Shown one piece after another: positions 32,915 through 45,802 of a stretch of 64,000 nucleotides of DNA (positions are counted from its first letter, which is position 1; each line of letters starts with the position of its first letter). Under the pieces are notes generated by a model. The model saw only the letters and a list, made by a program, of their open reading frames with translations. It had not been told where the DNA came from and did not search any database. The position numbers and the translations under genes are program-made. The DNA is from Isoetes taiwanensis (taxonomy: Eukaryota; Streptophyta; Lycopodiopsida; Isoetales; Isoetaceae). The stretch covers positions 10,036,740 through 10,100,739 of the forward strand of contig JAJEKV010000008.1 of assembly GCA_021234155.1 (NCBI GenBank). Direction: 5' to 3'.

Positions 32915-35686
32915 TTAAGAATATTGAGTTGCTTTCAATGCTTGAAACCGAGCCATAAGATCGTCATGTAATTCTACATCCCCTGGCATTCTTGAATCAG
33001 CCCTTGAACTTTCAGTGCCATTCTTGACTTGCTTGTTATTGAGGGATTTACCTTGTCTTTTATCCTTCTGAAAAGTATAATATAATCCTCGATTTGATGC
33101 ATCTTCATAATGATTATCATGTTCCTTGAACTGGTAAGACTCCTTTAGATTCCTACAATCTACATTTTTGTAACCTTGTTCATTGTCTGACTCAGATTCT
33201 TCCTCGGAGCTGGTTTCTTGCAGATATTCTTTTAGTATTTTGTGCCTTCTTGCATCTTGAGCAAGATGACGGCATTCCCGCTGCGCAAGAATTGCAGCAG
33301 CTTGTGCAGCCTCAGCTGCTTGCTCTGCAGCTTCTGCTGCTGCTTTTGCTGCAGACTTAACATCTTTATAGGTGGGAGTATCATGGGGGGAATTTCCATT
33401 AGGTGCATTGCGAAATTGCCAAGAGTCTGAAAGCCCATCTGGAACATCCACATGCTCATCCTTCACTGCTGGTACATGAAATGGCATACTGGGTTTCCTC
33501 GGCGAGATGGATGATTCTCTTTTCACCTCCTGCTCGTCACTTCTGCAATAAGCAATTTCAGAACCCCTGAGAAAATGACCTGGCCCAGCCTGCATGACAA
33601 AATTCGGTTAGTAATGCAAGAAATATCCCCTATTATTTATTTATACTTTTTCTGGTAGCTTTCCATATTTTACACAGTTCATTGCATCAGTGTTTCTAAA
33701 ATAATCAGCTGCCAATATGTAGTGTGATTGGGCTCAGATAACCTTCAGTCAGATACACCATTTGCTACCTGCTGGCTGGTCTAGAGCCAGGGCAGCATTC
33801 AGACCGGCCTTTATTTTCATCACAGCCCAATGCATTACACTACAAGCTCTTATGTTTAAACAACATTCATTTCCATTTTAATCCAACTAGGCATGTTCAA
33901 TCTTCTAATGTGAAAATAGCCAACTTGTCCACTCAACTTGAAACCCCTTAAGATTGTTGTCCAAGATTTGGGTTGTGCATGTGAGAAATGTATTCAGAGC
34001 TGCTGACATCTCCCTCCTGAGAGGGGGTACTTGCTCTTGCTATAGGATAATAATGTTCTGGCCCCTCAACAAGGTCGTAGCCAATCTGAAGTTATTTATG
34101 CTTTAACCATCTAACCCCACTGAATGTATCTAGGGCCTGAATAACATGCCACATGCTCACATTATGGACCAGTAGAAATAAACTGACTGAATGCTACTGT
34201 TGTGTTTGTTTACCTCAAGCATGAGCATTTTAAGTAATACTAACTAGTTTTTGCATATAAGACGAGAGTTCAATTAAAAAATTCCATCTAGTTGCTTGAA
34301 GCTTACTTACAATTAGATCCTCGGGCTGTTTAAGAAGTTCTGCTTCCGAATCTGCATGGTCCCAATCCAAGTTAAATTCAGCAGCTATTTGTTTTAGAAC
34401 ATTCAATTTTGCCTCGCCACTTGGTGTCCTTACTGACAGTTTTTCAATAATCTGCATTTCAGAATTACATAAAAACGTCTCAAAGATTGGGAAGATATGA
34501 ATGAGCTTAACTGCTTTCAAATTAACCCAGTAAAGACTATCCAATTTAAGCTTGCCATTCTTTAGCATGTGCAACTGTAGAGTCAGTAAAAGACAATACC
34601 CGTCTGTTGACGCCACAATCAGGCCGTAGTTCTGCAGCAGCTGCAACAAATTCTTTTCCATATTTCATAGAAAACTGATCACGAATGTCAAGGAGTTCAG
34701 GAAGATCAGCACATCTCGGTGCAACAAAAATCAAGCTTGATATGGCTTCTTTGAGATCGTTGGGGCATTGTCTACACCACAAGAAACCTTGAGGGTTATG
34801 AGCACGAAGAAGATGCTTATTATATTCAAAGTCAAGAGACCAAATCACTGTCTAACCTAACAATAATTCTAATTTAAAGCCAAGATCCACAATGAAAGAT
34901 TGTAAAGAGGAACTTTTTATATTGGCAGGAGTCAGCAGACATTAAGAGTATTCCTAGGAGTTACATTCTCATTATCCATCAAATAAAAAGCAAGACCTTG
35001 GTGCAATCCTTAGATATTTTAATCTGAGCCACAAAATGCCACTTTTTTAGCTGATCCTTGGCACATTTTCTTGTTGTTACATAACAAGAAAAAAATCATT
35101 ATCGACTTCCATGGTGGCCGACTACTTAGATGACAACCAGAGAAGTTTGATTTTCTCACTTCGTTGCTTCAATAATTGGCAGCCGAACTACAACAAGCTC
35201 GCAAAATATCTCAATCATATCATATGCATCGAGGATATTTTGTTCCCTTATTACGTGCTCCACCTGATCAAACAAAACCTGTCTCAGAGTCGAAGATACA
35301 TAGAGAAAGATCACAACATTTTCTAGCTAAGATGCAGAACTTAGGGCTCCAAATATGGATAAGGGTTGAAATAACAAATAGATAAATGTCCTTACACGAA
35401 TCCTAGCACTGGGTTCATGGCCCGTCCGAAGAAGCTCTGATATGTCCCGGTGGAGCTGCCGAACTTGAATGCTTCTTTTGTTTCTAAGAAGCTTGATCCG
35501 AGACATTGCCAGCTTTACCAGAGTCTTGCTGAACATGGACCCAGAAAAGGGGTGAAGAAAGAAAAAAGGAAAAAAAAAACAGAACCACATCTATGAAAGA
35601 AATGCTGAAGCTACATTTGGAAGAGAAGAGACAAGGCCATAGCCATAGCCATACCATTTTGAAGTCTTGAAGCCCTTGGCAAACAT
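32915..35686 (-). CDS. IST1: IST1-like regulator of ESCRT-III / Vps4
   Basis: Six exons, 35686-35655, 35528-35396, 35263-35160, 34771-34600, 34451-34311 and 33589-32915, all with GT-AG borders and matching phases, give an intact 418-residue protein. Residues 1-194 are the IST1 (DUF292) helical domain: MFAKGFKTSKC, LAMSRIKLLRNKRS, ARIRVEHVIRE, APRCADLPELLDIRDQFSMK (about 107-126), ELRPDCGVNRR, IIEKLSVRTP. The tail has an Ala-rich helix (about 273-296), an acidic SSEEESESDNE stretch, and DDLMARFQALK (about 403-413), which resembles a MIT-interacting motif for Vps4/LIP5. IST1 proteins bind CHMP1 and Vps4 and tune multivesicular-body sorting at endosomes. The exon structure and tail fit plant ISTL proteins. 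No lesions were seen. This is the best-supported gene in the window. Confidence 0.93.
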
Positions 35687-36025
35687 TGTGGACGAAGCAC
35701 AAGTGAGAGGATGAGCAGCTGCTATTCAAAAAAGTGCTCATCTGCAACGGTCTGCTGATGGGCCCACTTGCAGGTTTTACTAACATGTTTTACCAAAAAC
35801 TCCCACGTTCTTAACTCCTAACAGCGAAATGCCCCATAATGCTTCAGCGAACCACGTCCTGCCACGTGCCCCCAAGTTTTTTCCAGCACAGTTTTTTGAA
35901 GGCTACCGTTCTTGAGTTTTACCATCGATTCTGTCCCTCCACCAGCATTCCAGAGCTACTCTTTACCCAGCATTTCGACATTTTTAACCCGCCTGAATGT
36001 CATTCAACAAATCTTCACGTATACA
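35687..36025. promoter_or_regulatory. Upstream region of the IST1-like gene
   Basis: Should hold the 5' UTR and promoter of the minus-strand IST1-like gene. I see no confident TATA box. The opposite strand has only short frames. Confidence 0.35.
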
Positions 36026-36944
36026 GGAATGCCTACTTGACATTCCTAGGATAGAAATAGTGCTAACACGCGGAGCGTGGAGGCGCTGGTGACATCCCAA
36101 GAATGTCAAATAGGAAGACATCACTGTTACGTGCAGTTCTCCAACCAGAATGTTTGATAAATGTCAAGAATGTCAGGTAAGTTTCAAGAATGTCGAGTAA
36201 ATTTCAAAATCTAAACATCCTAGATTGGAGACTTGCCACTTGTTGCGAAGTGATTAGACATGGGAGCAGAACTACAAGTAATCGATTGTACGTTTCAAGA
36301 ATATATTCTTACATGATGACTGCCGACTCGCGTCAGCGCGAAGGCAGTGATGACTCCCCAAGAATTTGCACTAAAGTGCAATTCTATTAACGTGGATGCA
36401 ACTTATGTTGCATTCAACGAATCAGGTTGTGCCATGTGTCCATATTCATTCAAAAGCCAATGTTCGACTATTTTTCCTTCTCTCTTTTTTCTGGCCATGA
36501 CGGAGCCATGCCGCTGTGGCGCCGGACTGCCGATCTTAGTTCTTGCTTGATTTTTTTGGTTCTTTCTAAAGAACGGCGACTGATTGACGCTTTTAAAAGC
36601 GATTTGTGAAGGTTTTTGAGCCGTATGTTTCATTTTCATGAAGCTTTGAGATTTGCAGGTTATCTTTGAGAATGCATTCTAATTGCTCGTTCATCTTTCA
36701 GATCTGAGGCGCAAGTAGAGGAATATCCATTGTTCTTAGCTTTCTACGGTGATTTAAAAAAAAAATAGTCGTCAGGCAAAAGGTACTCGTCATTGCATAT
36801 TCTTTTCTTGGTTTCTTGGTCACTGTGGAGGATAATCTTCACTATTTTTTGGCTTTCTAAAGTATTTATGGAATACTTGTTCTAGAATCTGTATTTGCTT
36901 TCTGATCTTTGTTGTTTTTGCAGGCTTCTTGTTACAGGTTGAAT
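36026..36944 (+). repeat. GAATGTC-rich and inverted motifs, leader of the recombinase gene
   Basis: The words gaatgtc and cttgacattc recur at 36040-36200. An 18-bp near-palindrome atgcaacttatgttgcat lies at 36396-36413, followed by tgccatgtgtcca at 36430. Inverted counterparts of both lie at 55110-55127 and 55073-55084. Later, exon-like pieces end with a TTTGCAG site (36921) before the ATG at 36945, suggesting spliced leader exons. Confidence 0.4.
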
Positions 36945-38609
36945 ATGGATGAGCAGATTCCCTCATTTTCTTTACTAAGTGATAGTAGTAGTGCTTGTAA
37001 TGATTTGGAGCCAGATTTTGAAGAAAAGTTGGTCGAAGAATTTGGAGAGACAGCTATTGCATAATACATTGAAGAAGTTCAGGCAAGTGGCTTACTAGGA
37101 GACTCGAATGTGCATATTGATTTTGATGGAGATTCTTATGTGCAGAATAACTTGGAAAATGTAGATTCTGATGTGCAGATTAATTTGGAAAATGTAAGCC
37201 ATGCTGTGCAGAATACAAGATTTAAGAGGCAAGGAAAGGATGTACCATTTTTGGATCTTGATAAAGAAATTGTGAAGGAAGTTAATGAAGGTGGCATTAA
37301 TAAGAGTAAGAAGAAGGTGGATTGGCCCAGAAAAAGATTTGATGAATGGCGTAAGCATCGCGGTCTAAATATTTCTATACGAGTTGAAGATTTGGATAAG
37401 AAGCAATTTGCTGGAATGTTGGAGCAGTTCATTTGTCAAGTGGTTAAACTAGATGGCAGTATGTTTCCAACTGAATCGTGAGTATTTAGAATTCAAGTTT
37501 CTAGAATAGTTTTGAGAATGTAAACTAGATTGTTTAATAATTGTTTCCATCTACAGTTTTCAAGACATGTTCAGAAAATTTGGAGCCATGATAAGACGCG
37601 CACAGGAAATTAGAGTTGCTAAAAGTGGGATTGAGGAGAGGCCATTTGATATCAGAACTTGTCCCATCTCTACCAGAGCTAGGCTAGCCTATGTTGCAGC
37701 TATGAGACGCTCTCGAAATACTCCCAGTGTCTGCAAGAAGAGAAATAAGGTAGACGAAATTAGTTTTGCAGATGAGTTAGCTTTGCTTAGGAATATTGAT
37801 CATCAAATTTAGCATCCTTCTGGTCTTCAGAAGAGATGACTGTTCTACTACGTTTCTAGATGGGGATTAGAGGACAGGGTGAATTGTATAAGGTTGCCAT
37901 TTCTGATTTTAAGACAGGAATTTCTAATGGTCTTGGATATGTTGAGTACGATGAACGGACCAGCAAGAATTGGGATGTTGGAATGGATAAGTATCAGGAA
38001 GAATCTTTTAGAATGTCATTGAAATGTTTTGAAGGGGTGCGATATTGACATACAAGCATCTTGATGCACATTTACCTGCTTTGGAAAATTATAAGTGTGA
38101 GATTTTGCCTCCTGGGAAAGGTGGAAGTGGATGGGAAACAAGTTCACTTTTGCTTCATGCAGACCATCACAAAACCAAGGAGCAATGTGAGTCCTTTTGT
38201 GTTTAATATTTAGTTTATGCAGCTTTATTGGTTGTGCAGATTTTTTAACTTTTTTTATGTCAGGTCTGGTTTAATTCTAAACATAGGGTTAATGAAAGGA
38301 AGTTGTCATCATGGATGAAGTATATGATGAGCGCTATTGGAGTTGACGGGAACTTTAGTGAGAAAAGTGGTCGTGCAACATTTTGCTCTAGAATGACTTG
38401 TAATGATATTCCTTTAAATGTTGGTATGAGCTGTTCAGGCCATCGTACTTCAAAAGCATTTAAACTTTCTTTTTTTATTTCCTTTGTTTAGTTTGTATTC
38501 TATTTATTTCTATTCATTTTATATTTGCAGGCATGACAAAAGCTTGGAAATTCAAGCAAAATCTACCATGGATGTTGTAGCCCGTCCTTTTAACGAAGAT
38601 GGAACAAGG
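36945..38609 (+). pseudogene. Crypton-like (DUF3504-type) tyrosine recombinase
   Basis: Exon 1, 36945-37477, starts MDEQIPSFSLL and holds KRFDEWRKHRGL. It joins through a GTGAGT...CTACAG intron to 37557 onward, giving TESFQDMFRKFGAMIRRAQ. Later come GIRGQGELYKVAISDF, then RKLSSWMKYMMSAIGVDG, KSGRATFCSRM and SCSGHRTSKAF. These match the order seen in DUF3504/Crypton-derived proteins. The Arg in GRAT and the His-Arg of SGHRT are the expected catalytic positions of tyrosine recombinases. Lesions are a TAA at 37062-37064, two stops near 37810 and 37837, and shifts near 37863 and 38040. The last exon (from about 38531) is cut by the LTR starting at 38610. Confidence 0.65.
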
Positions 38610-40259
38610 TGTGACGTTCCAAGTATTTATACGGCATATGTATAAATATATTGACACGTCACCCAGGATAGATATGCCACCATGGGGTATGGTAACCTAG
38701 GGGGTTGACCTAAAAGGGATTAAATTAGCTATGCTAATTTAATCATTAAGGATAATAACCTATAATTAAGGAACTAATATTGAAAAGGGATAATTAGGCT
38801 AATTATGGTTTGGGAAGGTGCCACTTGGCCAAAATCGATTGGCTAGCATGGTGATGCTACTTTGGACCATTAAGGTGGATCACCACCTCCCATATCAGCC
38901 ACAATTCACCTTGAGCAGTTGAGCGCCACCCTTGTGACCAGAGCTGAGCGTCACCTTGAGCAGTTGAGCGCCACCCTTGTGACCAGAGCTGAGCGCCACC
39001 TTGAGCAGTTGAGCGCCTACCTTGTGATTGAGCTGAGCGCCACCTTGCCCAAGTACTTGCACCTGTGTGATCAGAGCTAAGCATCGAGTTTCAGAAGGAT
39101 GGAGGCACCAAACGATAACGGGTCAAGCAGAAATACAGGTGGGTGGCTAGTATAGGCTGATATTCTAGGGTAGCGCCCCTTTTGGGCACTTGTAGTGTTG
39201 TCTTGTTTGTTCTCTCTGTGTTTTACTCGTAGGAGCTAACCCTTGGTTGTAAAGGTAAGTTCTCTTTATATTCTGATTCTAGTTTTGCTCTTAAAGGATG
39301 GATTGATAGTTCTTTGCGTAGTATTACTCTTGGAATGGGGGAATCACGGGGGGTAGAGACCTCTGAGCCCATTTATTGTAGTATGCTCCTAGATAGAGCC
39401 CTGTAGTATCCCATTAGATGCGGCCTGTGTACAAGAGACCACCGTCGTAGATGCTATGGTCCGCTTTAGCACCGAAGAAGGGAACCTGATGGTGAAGTGG
39501 GGGTGGGGTCTTGCAACGAACATAAAAGGCTCCTGAGACTCCTACATTAGGGCTAGGCCCGATGGCCAAATCCGCGTGGAGGGCCGGGTATGGGTCCGAC
39601 ACTCCACTGGTGTAGAGGTGTGACCCGTATGGGGCACCTTGCACTTTGAGTAGATTTAGGGTGAGTAAGTTCCGGTATGGATCGCGGGTCGTGATGCGCA
39701 CGTATTCCTCTAAGCTCACCCATGGAACCAGCTGGATCCCCGGAAGGGGCGCTTCCCTCGACACGCCTCATCTGGGCCGGTCGTCATGAACCCCGAGTAG
39801 GCTCGGCCCGGGGTGATACCTCGAACTGCGTCTCCCAGGAAGGCTATAGCGAAGCCATAGCGTGACTTCGACCCATCCGCAAAGTGTGCACGGGAGGGCG
39901 GATGGAGTGGACAACCCAGCCAATGTTCTATGCCCGATAGCGCCATGTCAAGATTGATTCCTGCACGCTCTCCGAGACCTAGCCAGTCCGGTCGATCCTC
40001 ACTAGAGTCCGAGCCGGGGTAGAACCATGGGTTTGGGGTGTTTTCCTAGGTTTAGATGCATATTCTTTGCCGTTGGTACTTGGATGGATCGCCACCCTTC
40101 GTGGTGGTTATTTATATATGATTTATGCTATGTGCTAACCCTTGTATTCAACGCATCTATACGTAGGAGCCCATTGAAGCGTGGGCCTAATGACCCCTCT
40201 GGTCCTTCACTTGAGCATCTTATTATAGATGGCGAGTTTAGGCGGAGGGCCACGGCTAA
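38610..40259 (+). mobile_element. Plus-strand LTR, cut short
   Basis: Begins TGTGACGTTCCAAGTATTTA, the same start as the two minus-strand LTRs, and matches them in inverted orientation over its length. Its last roughly 72 bases are missing: at 40260 the sequence switches to the outer end of the next, oppositely oriented LTR. A GC-rich degenerate repeat of about 46 bp (ccttgagcagttgagcgcca) lies at 38910-39050. It is either a solo LTR or the remnant of another element. Confidence 0.75.
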
Positions 40260-41848
40260 TGGCACGCTCCCACGAACATATCGGCCCTCGGGCGGTATAC
40301 ATCACGAGGACTTTCCCCTCCCATGGCGACCAATTAGCCTAAGAAATAATTCCGCCTAACTCCATGCCATCTACTAATAGGATGCTCAAGTGAAGGACCG
40401 GACGGGTTAGGGTCATTCCCCAGACTTCAATGGGCTCTACATATGGCGAATATATTGGGTTAGAACATTGGCTAAATCATATATATAAATAACCACCCCA
40501 GGTGGCGATCCATCCAAGTACCAACCGCGTAAATATGTATCTAAACCTAAGAAAACACCCCACGCTAGGAGCCAGTTCTACCGCTTTCGAGACCAAAGGG
40601 AGGATCGACCGCGGCCAGGTCTCAAGAGATCGGTTCATGATGCCCGCCCGATGCTATCGGGCATAGAACATTGGCTAGTTGCCCCCATCCGTGATCACAA
40701 GGTTCCATGGGTCGAGCTAGCCATGAATTCGCTTATAACTCCCCCATCCGAGGTATCACCCCACTTACTCACCCCAAATCCCACCATGAGGCAGACGTGG
40801 GAAGCATACCTCCACACCTTCACAAGGGTTCCAGTGTTAGAGGAATACGCACGCCCCTACGCGGATCCATAGCCCACGCCCAGCCCAAATCTACTCAGTT
40901 CCCAGGTGCCCCATAATGGGTAAGACCCCACCCGGTAATTCTTCACCATCCATACAGGTTCCCTTCTACCTGGACGGGCAATCGCCATAGCATCTACTTC
41001 AGCCTTTATGTTCGGCACTCCCACCCCCACTTCAACATCAGGTTCCTTCTTCCGGAATACCAATGTGGTTTGTGCCGCATCTAACTAGGAGCTCTATCTA
41101 GGAGCATACTACACAAATGGGCTCGAGGTCTCTACCTCGCGATTCCCATTCCAAGAGAGTAATACTTCACGCTAAAGAACTATCAATCCATCCTTAAGAG
41201 CAAAAACCGTAATCAATATAAAGAGAACTTACCTTTACAACCAAGGGTTAGCTCCTACCAGTAAAACACGAGAGAAACAAACAAGACAACACTACAAGTG
41301 CCCAAAAGGGCGCTACCCTAGAATATATCAGCCTACTACCACCTACCCACCAGATTCCCCGGGTTTGACCCGTATCGCTATGCTTCCATCCTTTCCGAAA
41401 CTGATGTCGCTCCGATCACACAAAAGTACTTCATAGGTGGCGCCGCCAATCACAAGGTAGGCCAACCGCCAAGGTGGCGCCAGCCTCGGTCATTAAGGGC
41501 GGCGCCAATCGGCCAAGGTGACGCTACCGTCGTCACAACAAGGGGTGGCGCCAACCGCCAAGGTGAATTGTGGTTTATATGGGAGGTGGTGATCCACCTT
41601 AATGGTCCAAAGTAGCATCACCATGCTAGCCAATCCATTTTGGCCAAGTGGCACCTTCCCAAACCATAATTAGCCTAATTATCCCTTTTCAATATTAGTT
41701 CCTTAATTATAGGTTATTATCCTTAATGATTAATTTAATCCCTTTTAGGTCAACCCCTAGGTTACCATACCCCCATGGTGGCTGCGATCTATCCCGGGTG
41801 ACGGTCAATATATTTATACATATGTCGTATAAATACTGGAACGCCACA
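40260..41848 (-). mobile_element. 3' LTR of minus-strand Ty3/gypsy element
   Basis: On the minus strand it starts TGTGGCGTTCCAG at 41848 and ends ...GCGTGCCA at 40260 (TG...CA). Directly upstream on that strand is a purine run, aaggagagaa, a fitting polypurine tract. It aligns with the LTR at 52653-54304 over its length, with many small indels. Confidence 0.8.
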
Positions 41849-42524
41849 TTCTCTCCTTAGAAATAATCTTGTCCCTCGGCGATTGGGGTTAGATACAATT
41901 GTAGTAAATGACATTATGACTAAGGAAAATCCTTATTTTCGAAGTAATATATTAAAACTTGAAAGTTTAAAAATGGTTTAAGCACCGGCAAAAAAGTTCA
42001 CATGATTATCCAAATAAAAGAGTTCATGACCGAGGTCCAATGCTAACATCGGAATAGCAACAAAACAAAGACGTGTAGACAAAATAAAACCAAGAGTTCG
42101 GGCTATCAAGAACCCTCTAACATCCGCAGGTCAAATGCATCGCTCAATCGGCCTCACATGTCAAGATATCAAGATATATAATTAGATTGTGGTTGAAGGA
42201 CCACCCCCTTATAATTAAAAAAACTCTATCTACGAGGGAACCTATCATGTCTATGGTTTGCACGTTTGAGCATAGGAATGGTCAAGTTCCCATTGTAGCC
42301 GAGATGAATGCGTCTATCACCTATATGCTTCGTGAGCAAGTCGGTCAGGTCAACATTGACGGTATACCACGCCCCAGAGAACAACAAAAGGTGATCTCTA
42401 TCATCCAGAACGATTATTATTCACGATGCATCTACCCCTCTAGAGCGCTTTTACTTTGGCAATCAAGCTTCCAAAACACGGGTGCTGGGTTGATAGCATC
42501 GATGATGGTGCGCCTTGAGATTCC

Positions 42525-42615
42525 CGCATGAAGTCCGGATAGTGCTTGTCAAGGTCTATCTTCATCACCCAAGTAGCATCCTCAACCGTAAGTGCTTCCA
42601 CTTAACCAAGTATTG
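42525..42615 (-). pseudogene. Chromodomain-like C-terminus of integrase
   Basis: Minus-strand frames give YLVKWKHL, then after a one-base shift LTVEDATWVMKIDLDKHYPD. The LVKWK...ATW...YP pattern is the chromodomain found at the end of chromovirus integrases, thought to direct insertion to certain chromatin. Confidence 0.65.
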
Positions 42616-43354
42616 CAACATTTGAGTCCTTCTCGGTTTGTTTATATGCACGATCAAGAAGAGCTTCGTGCACTATTTCCAACCGCTCCTTCCATTATTT
42701 CTAGGAGGGTTGGGGTATCCAAAACCTCCTCCTGCGATCGGGGTGTGTTGTTTCGTAAGACTCCATGCGAAAGACCTTTTTGGATCTTCAAGCGGGCCAC
42801 AATTCCAAGCGATATGCCCGCTCTCCAACACGCTCAGAATTTTGAACGGTCCAGCCCATCCGGTGCCAACTTCGGGTTAAGCAATCTTAAGCTTGGCTTG
42901 TTTCACCTTAATCTTAAAAACCGATTCACCCACTGAAAACGCCATGGGTTTACGGCTTATCGCCTACACTCTTCCGACGACTTCACGCGGCTAATAAATA
43001 ACCACCTAACTTCTTCATTGGCTTTGCATCTCCAAAGGAGTTGTTGAAAACCTCCACTTTAGAAACGGGTTATGCCGTGTGTCCGAGTAAGACATTGATA
43101 ACCATACTTATCATAAAGGAGACATCTTGGAAGATTCCCGCTTTATAACGCTGTAGGCTTAACTTCGACCGGATAAATATAGTCATTACTTTGTGATTGC
43201 TTTACCTCCACATAACTTCGCAAAGATATCCTCTATAATCGCGTTGGTGCGCTCGTCGACCATCTGTTTGAGGATGATATGCCGCACTCATAGCAAGCTT
43301 GGTCCGTATGGCGGCAAAGAAATCTTTCCGAATGCACTTACAAATTTGGGATCC

Positions 43355-43711
43355 TCATGGGATAATGACAACCCGTGGCATTCCGCTGTCCCGCAAGATC
43401 TCCTTGGCAAATAGTAGAAGCGGTATCGGGCTACGGGTATCGATTGGCAATGACATGGCAAGAAATGAAGCCATTTTCGACAATTTGTCGACTACCACCA
43501 TTAGCATCATATCCGCGAGATGCATTGGAAGGCCCACAAATGAAATCCATGGTGATGACTTCCCACTTGGCGTTAGGCACATCCAGAGGTTGCAACTCTC
43601 GGAACTCTTAATTGTTCAGCCTTGGTTTTGTTGGACATACGACATTAATCGCTTAATGTATCTAGCAATATCCTTTTTCATCAAGGCCGAAATAACTGGG
43701 CGGGATCTTAA
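43355..43711 (-). pseudogene. Integrase core fragment
   Basis: Minus-strand frames read MKKDIARYIKR, then GKSSPWISFVGLP and MLMVVVDKLSKMASFLAMS. This is the start of the DDE integrase core of Ty3/gypsy elements, where an Asp lies in the MDF motif (here replaced in ISF) and VVDRLSK follows. The N-terminal integrase part (LLHHKDKLCVPRPS) lies across the nested insertion at about 44690-44790. Confidence 0.75.
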
Positions 43712-44665
43712 TACTAGAGTTGTCCCGAGGGGACCTATTTAGGTTCATCAACCCATAGGTCCCTCAATCCCTTCTCCATATTAGGGACTAGTTCTTCATG
43801 ACACTTATGAGATTTTAAATATGAACACCAATTGTAGGACTAACTCGAAGTTGTACCACCATATTCAATGGCAAAAATAAAATTCTTCACAAGTTTGGCA
43901 CAATGTCGCGCCTTGAAATACACTCCGGTGTGGTTTGATGATGTGATATAATCTCATAATGATCTTACTGGAATACAATTTGGAAGTATGATGAGTACTT
44001 CTATGAGCGTAGTCTACAAATATCACTCATTTTTGGAAATTTCATGTGATTTCATAAAAATTTTGATGTACCAATGACCAAATCATAATTTCAATCCAAA
44101 TTTGTTCAGTCTGTAAGAATTACGGAAGCGACATCAGGAACCATTCATATCCATAATGTTTAAATAGAGATAAGGTGTAAGAAGGCACTATTATTTTCAA
44201 TGGAAATAGATACTAAGTACTACCGTCTTGCCAAATGGTTTATTTTTCAAAGTGGAGTGGTACTATAGTTTTCAAAGTTTTGACCCTAGGGGACCTAGCG
44301 GGTCCATGAACTTTGAACTTCAAACTTCGAGAATTATTTCTCGAAAATTCTACCATAGATTTTCCTAGTTCTTCTTGTGATAGATTCTTATATCATGATT
44401 TTAAGATGGAAGAATTAAATTCTAGGAAAATCATTTTTGCAAATATGACTTTGAGAATAAGCTTACGACACTTTATTAGGCTCCACATTATGTTTGGTAA
44501 TAGAAGCTTTCTATATTTTTCATAAATTTTTCCTTATATGTACACTCTGGAGGGACAACATATTGTGAGTATGTAGACAAATTCTTCATCTGAATTTATA
44601 ATAGAATTTCAAAAAAGTGTATGTGAATGAGCCCCATTTTGGGTTCATCAGGGACAACTCTAGTG
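43712..44665. mobile_element. CACTA-like insertion in the integrase region
   Basis: Ends are inverted: TACTAGAGTTGTCCC at 43712-43726, and the complement of CACTAGAGTTGTCCC at 44651-44665. TTAA flanks both sides (43708-43711 and 44666-44669). Integrase sequence resumes on either side, which supports insertion. The 954-bp interior is AT-rich without a gene, so it would be non-autonomous. A CACTA start suggests the CACTA superfamily, whose usual duplication is 3 bp; the TTAA flanks fit this only loosely. Confidence 0.55.
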
Positions 44666-44979
44666 TTAAGTAGGTCAATACATAAAACCATGTCGACTAT
44701 AGAGGTACATTTGTGCCGTTATCATGGAGGATGGAAACTTCACATTACTCGGTCGAGGTACACACAACTTATCCTTGTGATGTAACAAATTGCCCTCTTT
44801 TTATATGAGCGAGGAAAGCTTGGCGTTTCCATCGTCGTGCCTCCTTGCCAAGCTACCCCAAACTTCCACGCGAGCCGGGATAAAAGTGGCCAAGGAGTGC
44901 GATTTCTCTGTTTCCAAACTCGCGGTGAGTGTAGAAATTACATTGCAATGGGTTCGAGGGTTACCAAGGGATGGCGTGA

Positions 44980-45190
44980 TAGTGCATCGCCAACCATTAT
45001 TGCTTGCCGGGCTTATACATGATCCTCAAAATCATATTCCTCAATTCCATCCATCTCTCGAGGAGTTGAGATTATTTGGTGGATAAATAGCGGAGACTTT
45101 GGTGATCGCGCCATGGAATCTCTACCAAGAAGGTAGTGTCTCCATATCCCGTGAACAGGACAACGATATGAGTTCTACGATCATGGGTAG
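44980..45190 (-). pseudogene. RNase H remnant of Ty3/gypsy pol
   Basis: Minus-strand reading across shifts gives ...LLGRDS..., then LLERWMELRN and MYKPG-like sequence, following ASKIATYGVLMREGR at about 45250-45300. This parallels the RNase H region after RT in these elements. Confidence 0.5.
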
Positions 45191-45802
45191 GGTATGTCCA
45201 TTTTACATTCAATGGATTCATTTTCTTTGAATCGCAGGCAATAATCTCCCCTCACGCATTAGGACTCCATAGGTAGCAATCTTACTAGCATCGTTGGCCA
45301 CTAGCTATCCTTTTGAGGATCGGGCAATGTAAGGGCCCAGATGCGGGCGTTAAAACATCCTTAAGCTTACGAAAACTCATGGACTTTTGCTTTCCAATAT
45401 TTCCATCAATCCTTCACCTTCGTGCTTTGTGAGATCGATGAAGGTCTGCGGCAATTGCAAAATCCTTAACAAATTCGCGATAATATCCAGCTAGTCCCAG
45501 AAACTTGGGACTTCGGTATTACGGAATAGGCCAATCCCTTGCGCTTCTATTTTCTTTTGGATATGTGGCAATTCCCTCTGAAATGATATGCCCCAAATAA
45601 TAATCCCACCTTGGGGTAGCAAACTTGCCAGAGAACTTGGCAAAAAGTTGGTGGCCTTAACTTTTGTAGAGCCAGCCTAGATGTTACTCATGCTCCTTAA
45701 AGTTTACTATAAGATGAGAATGTCGTCGAAGAAAATAACAAAATCATCAAATATTGGCGAAGACGTCGTTCATCAACCATGAAAGTTCTGCGGGGCGTGT
45801 AG

